The translations under genes and the position numbers were made by a program. Of a stretch of DNA of 64,000 nucleotides, positions 44,020 to 53,635 are shown piece after piece (within the stretch, counting starts at the first letter, position 1; every line of letters begins with the position of its first letter). The notes beneath the pieces are model-generated. The model saw nothing but the letters and a program-made list of their open reading frames with translations, was not told where the DNA came from and did no database searches. Origin of the DNA: Paenibacillus agilis (GTDB taxonomy: Bacteria > Bacillota > Bacilli > Paenibacillales > Paenibacillaceae); assembly GCF_007786455.1 (NCBI RefSeq), contig NZ_VNJK01000001.1, forward strand, positions 1 to 64,000. Direction: 5' to 3'.

Positions 44020-45264
44020 ATGTCTAGAGTCGTATTTTTTGGAGTCGATCTGCACGGGCATGTGAATCCAACGCTCGGATTGATCAACAAGTTGATTGAG
44101 AGTGGCGAAGAGGTCATTTATTACTGTAATGATCCATTTCGTGAAAAAATTGAACAGACAGGAGCTTCATTCCGAAGTTATCGAGGTTTGCTTAGCTTTG
44201 GAAGGCATAATGGTACCGGCATTGAGACGTTTCTTATATTTGCGGACTTTCTTATGGATAAATGCCGGACATTAGTCGAGGAGCTTCAGGAAGAAGTTAC
44301 TCAGTTGCAGCCGGATTATATTATTCATGACAGCTTCTGCTTGTGGGGCAAGGAGCTCGCAGCTAAGTTGCAAATTCCGGGAATTGCTGTATTCGCCAAC
44401 TTTCCATTTATCGATGAGATGGCTCAGAAGGACCCATCGTTCTTTATGGAGTACGTGCTTCTCGCAACGGACGATCCACTCTATCTCAAGCATAAAGGGA
44501 AGCATGATGTGTATCGCAAACTGCTGGACAAGTTGGCACGTGTTATATCACTCAAATACGGGAAGCCGTCGCTTAATGTGATGAATGATATTTTTTGCAG
44601 CAAAGAAAAGTTAAATCTATTATTCACATCTCGCCAATTTCAGATCCATGAGGAAGTGTTCGACAATACCCATCTATTCGCAGGCTATGACATCTATGCT
44701 AGATCGGAGCCGGTAGATTTCCCTTTCGAGCGCTTGGATGATAGACCACTTGTCTACATTGCTTTTGGGACAATCTTGAATCATTTGTCCGAACTGTATG
44801 ACACTTGCTTCCAAGCATTTCACGATAGCTCGTATCAAGTGGTGATGTCGATTGGCATGCATACCGATCCAACAGCATTCAGAGCTGTTCCCGATAATTT
44901 TATTGTTAGATCTTATGTGCCACAGTTGGAGCTCTTGCGTCGGGCCGATGCGTTTGTTACACACGGTGGAGCGAACAGCATTTATGAATCGATTTGCCAT
45001 CATGTACCGATGGTTGTTCTGCCTCAAGTTTTCGATGAATTTATGGGAGCGTTAATGGTTGAGCGGTCAGGTGCGGGCATCTACATGCGCAATCATGAAC
45101 CGAGTACAGACGAGCTGCGAGACGCAGTAGAGCAGATCTTATCAAATACAAGTTATCGAGACAATTGTAAGCGTGTCAAGCAGTCCTTTGAGGCCACCGG
45201 TGGCTTAGATCGTGCTGTTAATGAAATCATCCAATTTGCGAAGCAGAAGGTGTGCCATGTGTAA
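44020..45264 (+). CDS. MGT-type (GT1) glycosyltransferase, paralogue 2
   Basis: A 414-residue GT-B enzyme. The ATG at 44020 matches the start of paralogue 1 (MSRVVFFGVDLHGHVNPTLG) and follows AAAGGAGG by 14 nt; the longer frame from 43960 is rejected. Donor-domain motifs are VRSYVPQLELLRRADAFVTHGGANSIYESI and PQVFDEFMGALMV, with the normal HGG. It is embedded between NRPS 1 and the export gene and overlaps the latter by 8 nt, so it is part of the operon. It would glycosylate the product or an intermediate; sugar donor and site are unknown. Confidence 0.9.
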   Translation: MSRVVFFGVDLHGHVNPTLGLINKLIESGEEVIYYCNDPFREKIEQTGASFRSYRGLLSFGRHNGTGIETFLIFADFLMDKCRTLVEELQEEVTQLQPDYIIHDSFCLWGKELAAKLQIPGIAVFANFPFIDEMAQKDPSFFMEYVLLATDDPLYLKHKGKHDVYRKLLDKLARVISLKYGKPSLNVMNDIFCSKEKLNLLFTSRQFQIHEEVFDNTHLFAGYDIYARSEPVDFPFERLDDRPLVYIAFGTILNHLSELYDTCFQAFHDSSYQVVMSIGMHTDPTAFRAVPDNFIVRSYVPQLELLRRADAFVTHGGANSIYESICHHVPMVVLPQVFDEFMGALMVERSGAGIYMRNHEPSTDELRDAVEQILSNTSYRDNCKRVKQSFEATGGLDRAVNEIIQFAKQKVCHV

Positions 45265-48200
45265 TGTAAAACGGCTGCTATTATCGATAAGTTTGATTCT
45301 TATGTTAAGTGTAGGCACAGTGGGTTCAGGTGTAGCGGCTGCGACAGCAGCTTCAACAGTCGGTGCTGCATCGATCAGTAATATTGATGCTTACGTGGAA
45401 GAAATGATGGATAAATCGAAAATACCTGGGATGTCAGTTGTCATCGTTAAAGGTGGGGAAACGGTTTATCAAAAAGGGTTCGGCTACGCGGATGTCGACA
45501 AAGAGCTGCCTGTTCGACCAGAGACGTTATTTGAGCTTGGCTCTACGAGCAAGGCTTATACAGCATTAGCATTCATTCAGATGGAAGAGCAAGGACTAGT
45601 GAATCGAGAAGATCCAGTCACGAAGTATCTCCCTTGGCTGGAGACTACGTACGAAGGTAAGCCTGCTCCTATCCTATTGAAGCATTTGCTGTATCATACA
45701 AGCGGCATTCCGTTTAAAAGTATCAGTGATATTCCTATCGCTATGGATGATCAGGCACTTGAAGCCACAGTGCGTACTCAGATCGGCCAGAAGCTCGACG
45801 ATGAACCTGGTGAAACGTATTCGTATGCAACGATTAACTACGATGTGCTAGGTCTAATTATTCAACAGCAATCAGGTATGACCTATGAGGCGTATATCCA
45901 GCAGCATGTACTAGCTCCGCTGAACCTGAGTGACACGTACTTGTTCCGTGAGGAAGCAGCAACAAATGGAGAATTGGCTCAAGGCTACAAGTACAACATG
46001 CTGCGTGCAGCAGCTTATGATGCGCCTATGTATAGAGGCAACACACCAGCAGGTTATATTATTTCCAATTCGCTAGATGTGGCAACATGGCTCAAAATTC
46101 AAATGGGTGCTGTGCCTGAAGCGAAAAGCTTTGAGAAATGGCTCATTCGCGCTCATGAACCGGATCGTTCTGTATCGCCTGCTGGAGATGGTTCTTCCTA
46201 CGCTGGCGGTTGGAGTGTGTACCAGAATGGAACGGGGATGCTGGCGCATGCTGGCGCTAACCCCAATTACTCGTCCTACTTTGCAGTTCGTCCGGATGAT
46301 GGCTATGGTGTAGCCGTACTTACCAACATGAATTCTCCCTACTCCATCACAACGGCACAAGGCATTATGAACATGATGCTTGGCAAGGAAGTACCGGAGC
46401 CTGGAAGTGATATGTACAAAAGTATTGATATGATTTCCTCCGTCGTGCTGCTATTAACGACACCAGTTGTCTTGTTGGTTCTATGGCTGACGAGTAAAGC
46501 CATCTGGCAGGCCGTTCGAGGCACTCGCCGCTATGTCGGTCACCACGCGACTACAATAGTAGGATTCTCAATATTCGCTGCATTTATGGTAGGGCTTGCA
46601 TACTGTTTCTATCAAATTCCGAGCACTTTATTTTGGGGCGTGGACTGGGCATTTGTCGAAGTTTGGGCACCTAATACGCTTCTATACGCTGTTGTTTCCA
46701 TGTATACAACGATGTTCCTGTTCGGAATCTACTTCCTGTTTACGACCGTATTTCCGAAATCCGATGACCGCTCATTTTTTGCGATTACGCTGCTTAGTGT
46801 CGCAAGCGGCTTTGGTAATGCCCTAATCATTTTTATCGTCAATGAAACATTGAATCGGGATATTGATAAGTTTCAGAGCGGGATGTTTGTCTATTTTGTA
46901 CTCGGTATCGCGATCTACGTCTTCGGGCAGAAGTTGGTCCGTACTCGATTGGTTCGAATCGCAAATGACATGGTATATGAGAAACGAATGGAACTGCTTG
47001 GAAAAATATTAAATACGTCGTATCAGAAAATCGAAGGGGTAGAGGAAGGTAAAATTCCTGCTTCACTCAATAACGATACAGAGACGATATCCGGATTCTC
47101 CAATATTGTGATCACGGGAGCTACTAGCTTAGTAACCTTGATCAGTTGCTTTGTGTACATGGGCATGATTAGCCCGATGGGTGTGCTCATGGCGATAGGA
47201 TTTATCGTCGTGGCTGCGGGCTTGCATTATTTTATAGGATTAAAAGCCAACCAGTTATGGGAGCAGACACGTGACATTCAGAACGTATTTTTCCGTTTTA
47301 TTAACGATCTGACAGGTGGGGTTAAGGAGTTAAGCATTAGCAAAGACAAGCGCACAGATTTCCAACAAGATATGCAGGAAAACTGCCATACCTATCGTGA
47401 GAAGAGGATTGGCGGGGATCTCAAGTTCGCAAATGTAAACGTCATTGGAGAGCTGCTATTTACATTCGTCATTGGTGCGGTCGTCTTCTTGTTCCCGCTG
47501 TTGTTCAGTGACTTAAAGGTCAGTACACTGCGCAATTACGTATTCGTCCTGCTCTATATGACAGGGCCGGTACATGGGATTCTCGGCACGATCCCTAACT
47601 TGTTCCGCGTGCGGATCAGTTGGAATCGCATTAACGAGCTGTCGAAGGAGCTTGATTCCATTCAGGAGGCTGAGAAGCAAGTAGCATCGAGTTTGGAAGC
47701 TAACGAGCCTGTAGAGATTAAGCTGCAAGCAGTCGAGTATCACTATGGCAATAGCGAAGGAGAGCGATTTGCGGTAGGTCCGATTGATTGCTCATTCCGC
47801 ACGGGCGAGATTACCTTCATTACTGGGGGCAATGGCAGTGGCAAATCGACCTTGGCAAAATTAATTACGGGGCTTTATGAGCCTGTACAGGGTGGCATAA
47901 CGATCAATGGCCAGTCTATCGCACCAAGAGATCTTAGCCAACAGTTTTCAGCGATATTCAGCGACTTTTATTTATTCGATAAGCTGTATGGTGTTCCGTA
48001 CTCCACGAAGCAGTCGGAAATCGCTTATTACCTGAATGTCCTTCATCTACAGGATAAGGTGGAAATCCGTGACGGCGCGTTAAATACGACCAAATTGTCA
48101 ACGGGTCAACGCAAGCGTCTGGCGCTGCTCATTAGTTATTTGGAGGATCGACCGATCTGCTTGTTTGACGAGTGGGCAGCGGATCAAGATCCGGAGTACC

Positions 48201-48385
48201 GAGCGTTCTTCTATCACACGTTATTGCCTGAGTTGAAGCAGCGAGGTAAATGCATCATTGCGATTACACATGATGATCGATATTTCCATATGGCGGATCA
48301 AGTAATCAAGATGGAGCTTGGGCAAGTCGTACAAATCGTGCAGAACGAAGAGAATAAAGAACTTGTTTATTCTGAAAAAGGATGA
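45257..48385 (+). CDS. S12 peptidase fused to cyclic-peptide-type ABC exporter (prodrug-activating transporter)
   Basis: A 1042-residue fusion. A signal/anchor (CNVKRLLLSISLILMLSVG) leads to an extracytoplasmic serine beta-lactamase-like peptidase (about 45-370) with Ser96-x-x-Lys99 (GSTSK) and Tyr190 (YSYATINY). These fall close to the Ser95/Lys98/Tyr186 of ClbP. Several transmembrane helices follow, then an exporter of the PvdE/SyrD group (about 560-1030). Its Walker A is GGNGSGKS (857-864), its signature LSTGQRKRLALL, and its Walker B CLFDEWAADQDPE. ZmaM- and AmiB-type enzymes of this layout remove N-acyl-D-Asn during export. The D-Asn-installing NRPS nearby makes that role likely. ATG at 45257 follows AGAAGGTG. 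Confidence 0.9.
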   Translation: MCNVKRLLLSISLILMLSVGTVGSGVAAATAASTVGAASISNIDAYVEEMMDKSKIPGMSVVIVKGGETVYQKGFGYADVDKELPVRPETLFELGSTSKAYTALAFIQMEEQGLVNREDPVTKYLPWLETTYEGKPAPILLKHLLYHTSGIPFKSISDIPIAMDDQALEATVRTQIGQKLDDEPGETYSYATINYDVLGLIIQQQSGMTYEAYIQQHVLAPLNLSDTYLFREEAATNGELAQGYKYNMLRAAAYDAPMYRGNTPAGYIISNSLDVATWLKIQMGAVPEAKSFEKWLIRAHEPDRSVSPAGDGSSYAGGWSVYQNGTGMLAHAGANPNYSSYFAVRPDDGYGVAVLTNMNSPYSITTAQGIMNMMLGKEVPEPGSDMYKSIDMISSVVLLLTTPVVLLVLWLTSKAIWQAVRGTRRYVGHHATTIVGFSIFAAFMVGLAYCFYQIPSTLFWGVDWAFVEVWAPNTLLYAVVSMYTTMFLFGIYFLFTTVFPKSDDRSFFAITLLSVASGFGNALIIFIVNETLNRDIDKFQSGMFVYFVLGIAIYVFGQKLVRTRLVRIANDMVYEKRMELLGKILNTSYQKIEGVEEGKIPASLNNDTETISGFSNIVITGATSLVTLISCFVYMGMISPMGVLMAIGFIVVAAGLHYFIGLKANQLWEQTRDIQNVFFRFINDLTGGVKELSISKDKRTDFQQDMQENCHTYREKRIGGDLKFANVNVIGELLFTFVIGAVVFLFPLLFSDLKVSTLRNYVFVLLYMTGPVHGILGTIPNLFRVRISWNRINELSKELDSIQEAEKQVASSLEANEPVEIKLQAVEYHYGNSEGERFAVGPIDCSFRTGEITFITGGNGSGKSTLAKLITGLYEPVQGGITINGQSIAPRDLSQQFSAIFSDFYLFDKLYGVPYSTKQSEIAYYLNVLHLQDKVEIRDGALNTTKLSTGQRKRLALLISYLEDRPICLFDEWAADQDPEYRAFFYHTLLPELKQRGKCIIAITHDDRYFHMADQVIKMELGQVVQIVQNEENKELVYSEKG

Positions 48386-48421
48386 ACGAGTAAATAGGCC
48401 AGCATGAGAGGATGTGGCTGT

Positions 48422-51400
48422 ATGGGAGAGACGAAGTCCAATCTATTGGACAGGGAAAATGTTGAGGATATCATTGCGTTGACGCCGATGCAGGAAGGTC
48501 TGCTGTTCCATTATCGGAGCGACAAAGACAAGGGGCATTACACGCAGCAATTTTCGATGCGCCTATTAGGCAATTGTTCGGTTGAGCGATACAAGAAGGC
48601 ATGGCAAGCAGTTGCTCGCGCCAACGATGTGCTGCGGACGGTCTATCGATGGGAGAAGCTAGAAAAGCCCGTTCAAATCGTATTGAAAGAGAAGGAAATA
48701 CCGATTGAGGTGCATGACTTCTCCTCTCATCCGAGAGCATATGCGGAGACCCTTGTTGCTGAACTGAAAGCAAAAGATCGTCATCAGGAGCTAGACATTG
48801 GAGCTTCACCGCTTCGGATCGGACTATGCTTGCTGGATAGTGAAACAAGCGAAACGATACTCACATGGCATCATATTTTATTCGATGGCTGGAGCAACGG
48901 AATATTGCTCAAAGCGTTTATGCAAGCTTATCAAGCGCTCTGTGACGGAACGGATATACCGCTCAACAGCGAATCTATCAAAACCCCGTTTAAGCACTAT
49001 GTACAGCTGCAACAGCGTCAAGACAAAGGGGTACAACGGCAATATTGGGAGCAAGAGTTGGCTGATTGGCAAGAGCGGACTCGATTAGTAGAACCGTCAG
49101 AACTGCTATTCGATCGAGATGATAGGGACGGGACTGGCGATAGCGGTTCCCGCTATAAGTTAGGTGTCTCTGTAAACACCGTACAACAAATGAATCGATA
49201 TACACAGCAGCATAAAGTGACATTAGCCGCTCTTTTGTACACGACTTGGGGCGTACTGCTCGGACGATACTGTCAGACGGAAGATGTGCTGTTTGGTACA
49301 ACGGTGTCGGGCAGACCCCCGGAACTGGCTGGTGTGGAAGAGATGATTGGGCTGTTTATAAATACGATTCCACTTCGGATGCGCTGGCAGTCCGATGAGC
49401 TGGCCTGCCAAGTCGTTAAAGCGGTCGATGAACAAGTAAGACGAAGAGTAGATGTGGAGCTAACACCGCTAGTCGATATTCATGCCTATAGTGGTGCGGA
49501 TCATTTCGAGCCATTGTTTAACACGATTATGGTTATTGAAAATTATCCGCTAGATACGAGTATCGGGCAAACGGGCGCTTTGCAAATCGAGCATTACGCC
49601 ATGGAAGAGTCGACGCACTACGGGATGACAATTGGTGTGCAACTGCTTGGTACTGGGGACATAGAGTTGGAGTTTGCTTATGATGCGAGCTCCTTCTCAG
49701 CGGCTATGGTAGAGCGGCTAGCTGGTCACTATAAGCGAATCGTAGAGCAGATTTGTGAGAATAGTGAGCTGCTTATAAGCGAGATTGGACTCTTGAATGG
49801 ACAAGAGCGAGAACAGCAGCTGTATACGTTCAATCGCAAGCCAGCGCCTGCAAGTAACACTGAGCATGAAGAGGCTGACACTTTGCAGGTTCGGTTTGAG
49901 CGTACAGTGGAACAATTCCCTGATCGCATCGCCATTAGATGCGGGGAACGCGGCTATACATTTGCCGAAATAAATGTGGCCGCGAACCGCCTTGCACACC
50001 GACTGAGCGATCTTGGTGTACGTGTCGATGAACCTATTGCCATCTGGCTTGAACGTTCAGAGCAGCTCATTGTTGCCGTATTGGCTGTGCTAAAGACGGG
50101 GGCTGCCTATGTCCCTATCGACTATGAATACGCACCAGGTCGGATCAATCAGATGTTGGAGGATTGCCAAGCAACGAAGCTAATCGCTATAGAAGATCGG
50201 CTGCCGGAATCAATTTCATTTGCTGGAACGATTGTGAATGTACATGGACATAGCGATGATCGTGCTCAGCAATCGATGCGGCAGAGAAATGAAGAGAGCA
50301 ATCTCCCTCCTAGAAACAAGTCGGATGATGCGGCTTACATTCTCTACACATCGGGTACGACTGGTACACCGAAAGGGGTCGTTGTCGAGCACCGCAATTT
50401 GCTCGCTTATGTGGATGCCTTTCAACACGAGTTTCAATTGACCGAGAACGACATATGTTTGCTGCAAGCTTCGTTTTCCTTTGATCAATTTGTCGAGGAA
50501 GCGTATCCGGTATTGCTCGCAGGCGGTCATGTTGTGTTAGCTAACAAGATGGATGTTATCGACATTCCTAAGCTGATTCAACTGATCGATATTTATCAGA
50601 TTACGATCGTTTCGGTGTCTCCATTAATGCTGAATGAGCTAAATACGCGGGAAGGCATGGATAGCGTCAGAATCTTTATTAGTGGTGGAGACGTCTTGAA
50701 GCCCGAATATATTTCGTCTTTATTAGGTAGAGCGAATGTGTACAATACGTATGGTCCTACAGAAGCAACGGTATGCGCGGCATATCATCAGTGTTCGGCT
50801 GCTGATTCAGCCCGTGGCAGCATTCCGATAGGCAAACCGATACTCAATTACCGTGTGTATGTGCTTGATCGTTACGGGCACCCTGTGCCGATTGGTGTGC
50901 CCGGGGAAATATGTATTGCTGGAGCGGGTGTCGCTCGCGGCTACTTGAACAGAGCTGAACTGACCGCTCGCTACTATGCTGTAGATCCATTCTACGCGGA
51001 TGAGCGTATGTATCGAACCGGTGATGTGGGGATGTGGCTGTCAGATGGAAGCTTGCAGTATGTAGGCAGAAATGATCATCAAGTGAAAATTCGTGGTTAT
51101 CGTGTGGAGCTAGGTGATATCGAGCACCGTCTGCTGACCCATACAGCGGTTGACGGGGCAGTTGTACTTGCACATCAAGATGAACATGGCATGATGTCAC
51201 TGGCTGCTTATGTGAAGACGAATGAGACGATTACTGCTAATGAGCTGCGAGAGGCATTGGCACTAAGTTTGCCAGCCTATATGATTCCTGCTTCTTTCTA
51301 TCATATTGAGAACATCCCAACGACATCGAACAACAAGCTAGATCGAAAGGCTCTATTGCAAGTTTCCATTCGATTGCCTAATGAGCATGAAGGTGATTCG

Positions 51401-52270
51401 ATGACGGATCATGATGCTAGTGAGACAGAACAGAACATTCGTCGCGTATGGCAAGAAGTACTGAAGCTGGAGCATGTCGGGCTGCATGATCATTTCTTTG
51501 ACCTAGGCGGCAACTCCATCTTGCTTATGCAACTGCATGCCAAGCTGGAGAAAGAGTACGCATGGGGGATCGCGATCGTAGACTTGTTCACATATTCGAC
51601 GGTTGCTAGATTAGCGAAATGGATAGACGAAAGGCAATCGGGGAGTGAGCGTGACGATGATGCATTACGCATCGACTATCAACAGCTGCCAGCAGATTTT
51701 TTCCATCGACAATGGCATGGCACTGGGATAGGAATCGTTCGCTTCCACCTTCAATCCAATCTCCGCGAGCAAGTCATTGCGATAGCCGAGGGTGCGCAGG
51801 TGTCACCGTTTGATGTACTTTCGGGAATGGTGCTGTACCTGTTCAGTGAGTGGAATGAGCTGCCTCATGCCTCCATTCAATGCTTGCAAGATGGTGGGGA
51901 GCAGGTAATCTCCTTGTCGATCGACATGGGGGAAATTAGCGGGTTTGAAGAACTGTTTCACTATGTACACCAAGCACAAGTTAGCGGTGCGGTAGGTCAT
52001 TATGCGATTCATCGAATTGTACCCGAGCAGTTGAAGAAGGCGGAGGACGAAATATTGCCGCTCATCTACCGTCAGCAGGACATCGCGATCGATTCGATCT
52101 TGCTAGAGTCTTACGATGTTGCTTGGGGGATAGAGGATCAGGATGAAGAGCAACTGACTATATCGATCAAATTTAACGACAAGCGGATGAAAAAAGAAGC
52201 CATTCAGATGCTGGCCAACGGCTATGTTGATCTGCTGCGCCAATTGGCGGCGAGTCGTGTAATGTCGTGA
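48422..52270 (+). CDS. NRPS 2: C-A-T with a C-terminal half condensation domain
   Basis: A 1282-residue synthetase. The ATG at 48422 has AGAGG upstream; an in-frame ATG at 48404 has none. Condensation domain about 10-440 with HHILFDG at 150-156; it should accept a D-aminoacyl donor from NRPS 1. The adenylation domain spans about 475-985; the pocket residues read by eye D-Q-E-S-I-G-T-V-C(-K), which I cannot assign. T domain Ser1032 (LGGNSILLM). The last ~190 residues resemble only the C-terminal lobe of a condensation domain (FDVLSGMVLYLFSEW ... IHRIVPEQLK ... LTISIKFNDKRM) and lack an HHxxxDG site. That piece may be structural or a docking element for the PKS. Confidence 0.9.
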   Translation: MGETKSNLLDRENVEDIIALTPMQEGLLFHYRSDKDKGHYTQQFSMRLLGNCSVERYKKAWQAVARANDVLRTVYRWEKLEKPVQIVLKEKEIPIEVHDFSSHPRAYAETLVAELKAKDRHQELDIGASPLRIGLCLLDSETSETILTWHHILFDGWSNGILLKAFMQAYQALCDGTDIPLNSESIKTPFKHYVQLQQRQDKGVQRQYWEQELADWQERTRLVEPSELLFDRDDRDGTGDSGSRYKLGVSVNTVQQMNRYTQQHKVTLAALLYTTWGVLLGRYCQTEDVLFGTTVSGRPPELAGVEEMIGLFINTIPLRMRWQSDELACQVVKAVDEQVRRRVDVELTPLVDIHAYSGADHFEPLFNTIMVIENYPLDTSIGQTGALQIEHYAMEESTHYGMTIGVQLLGTGDIELEFAYDASSFSAAMVERLAGHYKRIVEQICENSELLISEIGLLNGQEREQQLYTFNRKPAPASNTEHEEADTLQVRFERTVEQFPDRIAIRCGERGYTFAEINVAANRLAHRLSDLGVRVDEPIAIWLERSEQLIVAVLAVLKTGAAYVPIDYEYAPGRINQMLEDCQATKLIAIEDRLPESISFAGTIVNVHGHSDDRAQQSMRQRNEESNLPPRNKSDDAAYILYTSGTTGTPKGVVVEHRNLLAYVDAFQHEFQLTENDICLLQASFSFDQFVEEAYPVLLAGGHVVLANKMDVIDIPKLIQLIDIYQITIVSVSPLMLNELNTREGMDSVRIFISGGDVLKPEYISSLLGRANVYNTYGPTEATVCAAYHQCSAADSARGSIPIGKPILNYRVYVLDRYGHPVPIGVPGEICIAGAGVARGYLNRAELTARYYAVDPFYADERMYRTGDVGMWLSDGSLQYVGRNDHQVKIRGYRVELGDIEHRLLTHTAVDGAVVLAHQDEHGMMSLAAYVKTNETITANELREALALSLPAYMIPASFYHIENIPTTSNNKLDRKALLQVSIRLPNEHEGDSMTDHDASETEQNIRRVWQEVLKLEHVGLHDHFFDLGGNSILLMQLHAKLEKEYAWGIAIVDLFTYSTVARLAKWIDERQSGSERDDDALRIDYQQLPADFFHRQWHGTGIGIVRFHLQSNLREQVIAIAEGAQVSPFDVLSGMVLYLFSEWNELPHASIQCLQDGGEQVISLSIDMGEISGFEELFHYVHQAQVSGAVGHYAIHRIVPEQLKKAEDEILPLIYRQQDIAIDSILLESYDVAWGIEDQDEEQLTISIKFNDKRMKKEAIQMLANGYVDLLRQLAASRVMS

Positions 52271-52298
52271 TGCGTGATGTCGTGAAAGGAGTACGTGA

Positions 52299-53597
52299 AT
52301 GAGAAAGCTTGCGCTTCTATTTCCAGGTCAAGGCTCGCAATATGTCGGAATGGGCAAAGAACTGCTTGAGCGCTCGGCAACAGCAAGATCCGTATTTGCA
52401 GAAGCGAATGAGGTATTGGGGTTCGATCTGCAGCAAATAATCGCGGCAGGAAGCGCCGAGGAGTTAACTCGAACGGAGTATGCGCAGCCTGCACTGCTTA
52501 CGGTAAGTGTCGCTGCGTATCGTGTGTACATGGAGGAAATTGGTGTAGTGCCTGCTTATGCAGCAGGTCATAGCTTGGGCGAGTTCTCGGCTCTAACTTG
52601 TGCAGGAGTCATATCATATCCTGATGCGTTGAGGCTGGTCAGGCGCCGAGGGCAATTGATGCAGGAAGCTGCTGCTGAAGAGGCTGGTGCGATGTGTGCC
52701 GTTATTGGCAGCAGTCGGGAGCGCATAGAAGCAGTGTGTGTGCAGGCGTCAAATTCGGATGAACGAATGGTCGTCGTTTCTAATTACAATTCGTCGGAAC
52801 AGTTGGTCATTTCGGGGCATCGTCTAGCCGTTGAGGAAGCAGCTCGTACATTGGAATCTGATGGAGCCCGCATCTCGTTTCTAAAAGTGAGTGCTCCCTT
52901 TCATAGTCCGTTGATGCACTCGGCTGCTGCAAAGTTTAGAGAGGAACTTGCTGCTTGCACATATGGTTCGTTCGAATGGCCCGTTGTCGCGAACGTTACA
53001 GGCAAGCCCTACGAATCGCCAGCGCAGATCACAAGCTTACTAACGCAGCAGCTTACGGCTCCTGTGCGCTGGGATCAAACGATGCAGGAATTGTGCGATG
53101 GCGGGGTGTCCATAGCGGTTGAACTTGGGGCGAAGCGGGTGTTGACACAATTTATGAAATCAGATGCCAAGTCGATTGTGTGCTATCCCTACGAAAAAGC
53201 AGCGGAGCTTGATCTGCTTCGGCAGGAACTGGCACCAGAGCAGTTGGAGCAAGCTCGTCGACTAGCGGCCAATAATGTCGTGACCAGATGTCTGGCAGCC
53301 GCGGTATGCACAAAAAACCGCAATTGGGATTTGGAAGAGTATGAACAGGGCTTTGTGGCACCGTACAAACAAGTACAGCGATTGCAAGAGCAATTAGATG
53401 AAACAGGTGCTCCGCCAACTGAAGCTCAGATGAGAGAAGCGTTAGAGCTGCTGAAGCAGATGTTTATAACCAAGAGAGTACCCGAACAGGAGCAGCGAGA
53501 ACGATTGGTTGATATTTTGAAGCAGACGGGGACAACATCGTTATTTTCCAGCATGCTTGCTGATTCGGAGCATTTGCATGCGTTGGAGCCTTGTTGA
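52299..53597 (+). CDS. Free-standing malonyl-type acyltransferase with C-terminal extension
   Basis: Loads malonyl (or similar) units onto carrier proteins in trans; both PKS genes downstream lack their own AT. The FabD/AT fold covers about 1-290: LFPGQGSQYVGMG, GHS92LGEFSAL with catalytic Ser92, and SAPFHSPLMHSAA with the second catalytic His near 205. A further ~130 residues (LEQARRLAANNVVTRCLAAA ... TSLFSSMLADSEHL) form a helical extension absent from plain FabD. AAAGGAG precedes the ATG. Substrate choice cannot be decided by eye. Confidence 0.9.
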   Translation: MRKLALLFPGQGSQYVGMGKELLERSATARSVFAEANEVLGFDLQQIIAAGSAEELTRTEYAQPALLTVSVAAYRVYMEEIGVVPAYAAGHSLGEFSALTCAGVISYPDALRLVRRRGQLMQEAAAEEAGAMCAVIGSSRERIEAVCVQASNSDERMVVVSNYNSSEQLVISGHRLAVEEAARTLESDGARISFLKVSAPFHSPLMHSAAAKFREELAACTYGSFEWPVVANVTGKPYESPAQITSLLTQQLTAPVRWDQTMQELCDGGVSIAVELGAKRVLTQFMKSDAKSIVCYPYEKAAELDLLRQELAPEQLEQARRLAANNVVTRCLAAAVCTKNRNWDLEEYEQGFVAPYKQVQRLQEQLDETGAPPTEAQMREALELLKQMFITKRVPEQEQRERLVDILKQTGTTSLFSSMLADSEHLHALEPC

Positions 53598-53635
53598 CTG
53601 TGGTGAATGCTTGATGATGTATGGAGGTGATCAAG

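Noticed and set aside
45257-48385. S12 domain as a plain beta-lactamase or PBP involved in resistance
   Set aside because: Fusion to a PvdE/SyrD-type exporter inside an NRPS cluster with a D-Asn module fits prodrug cleavage better, although activity is untested.
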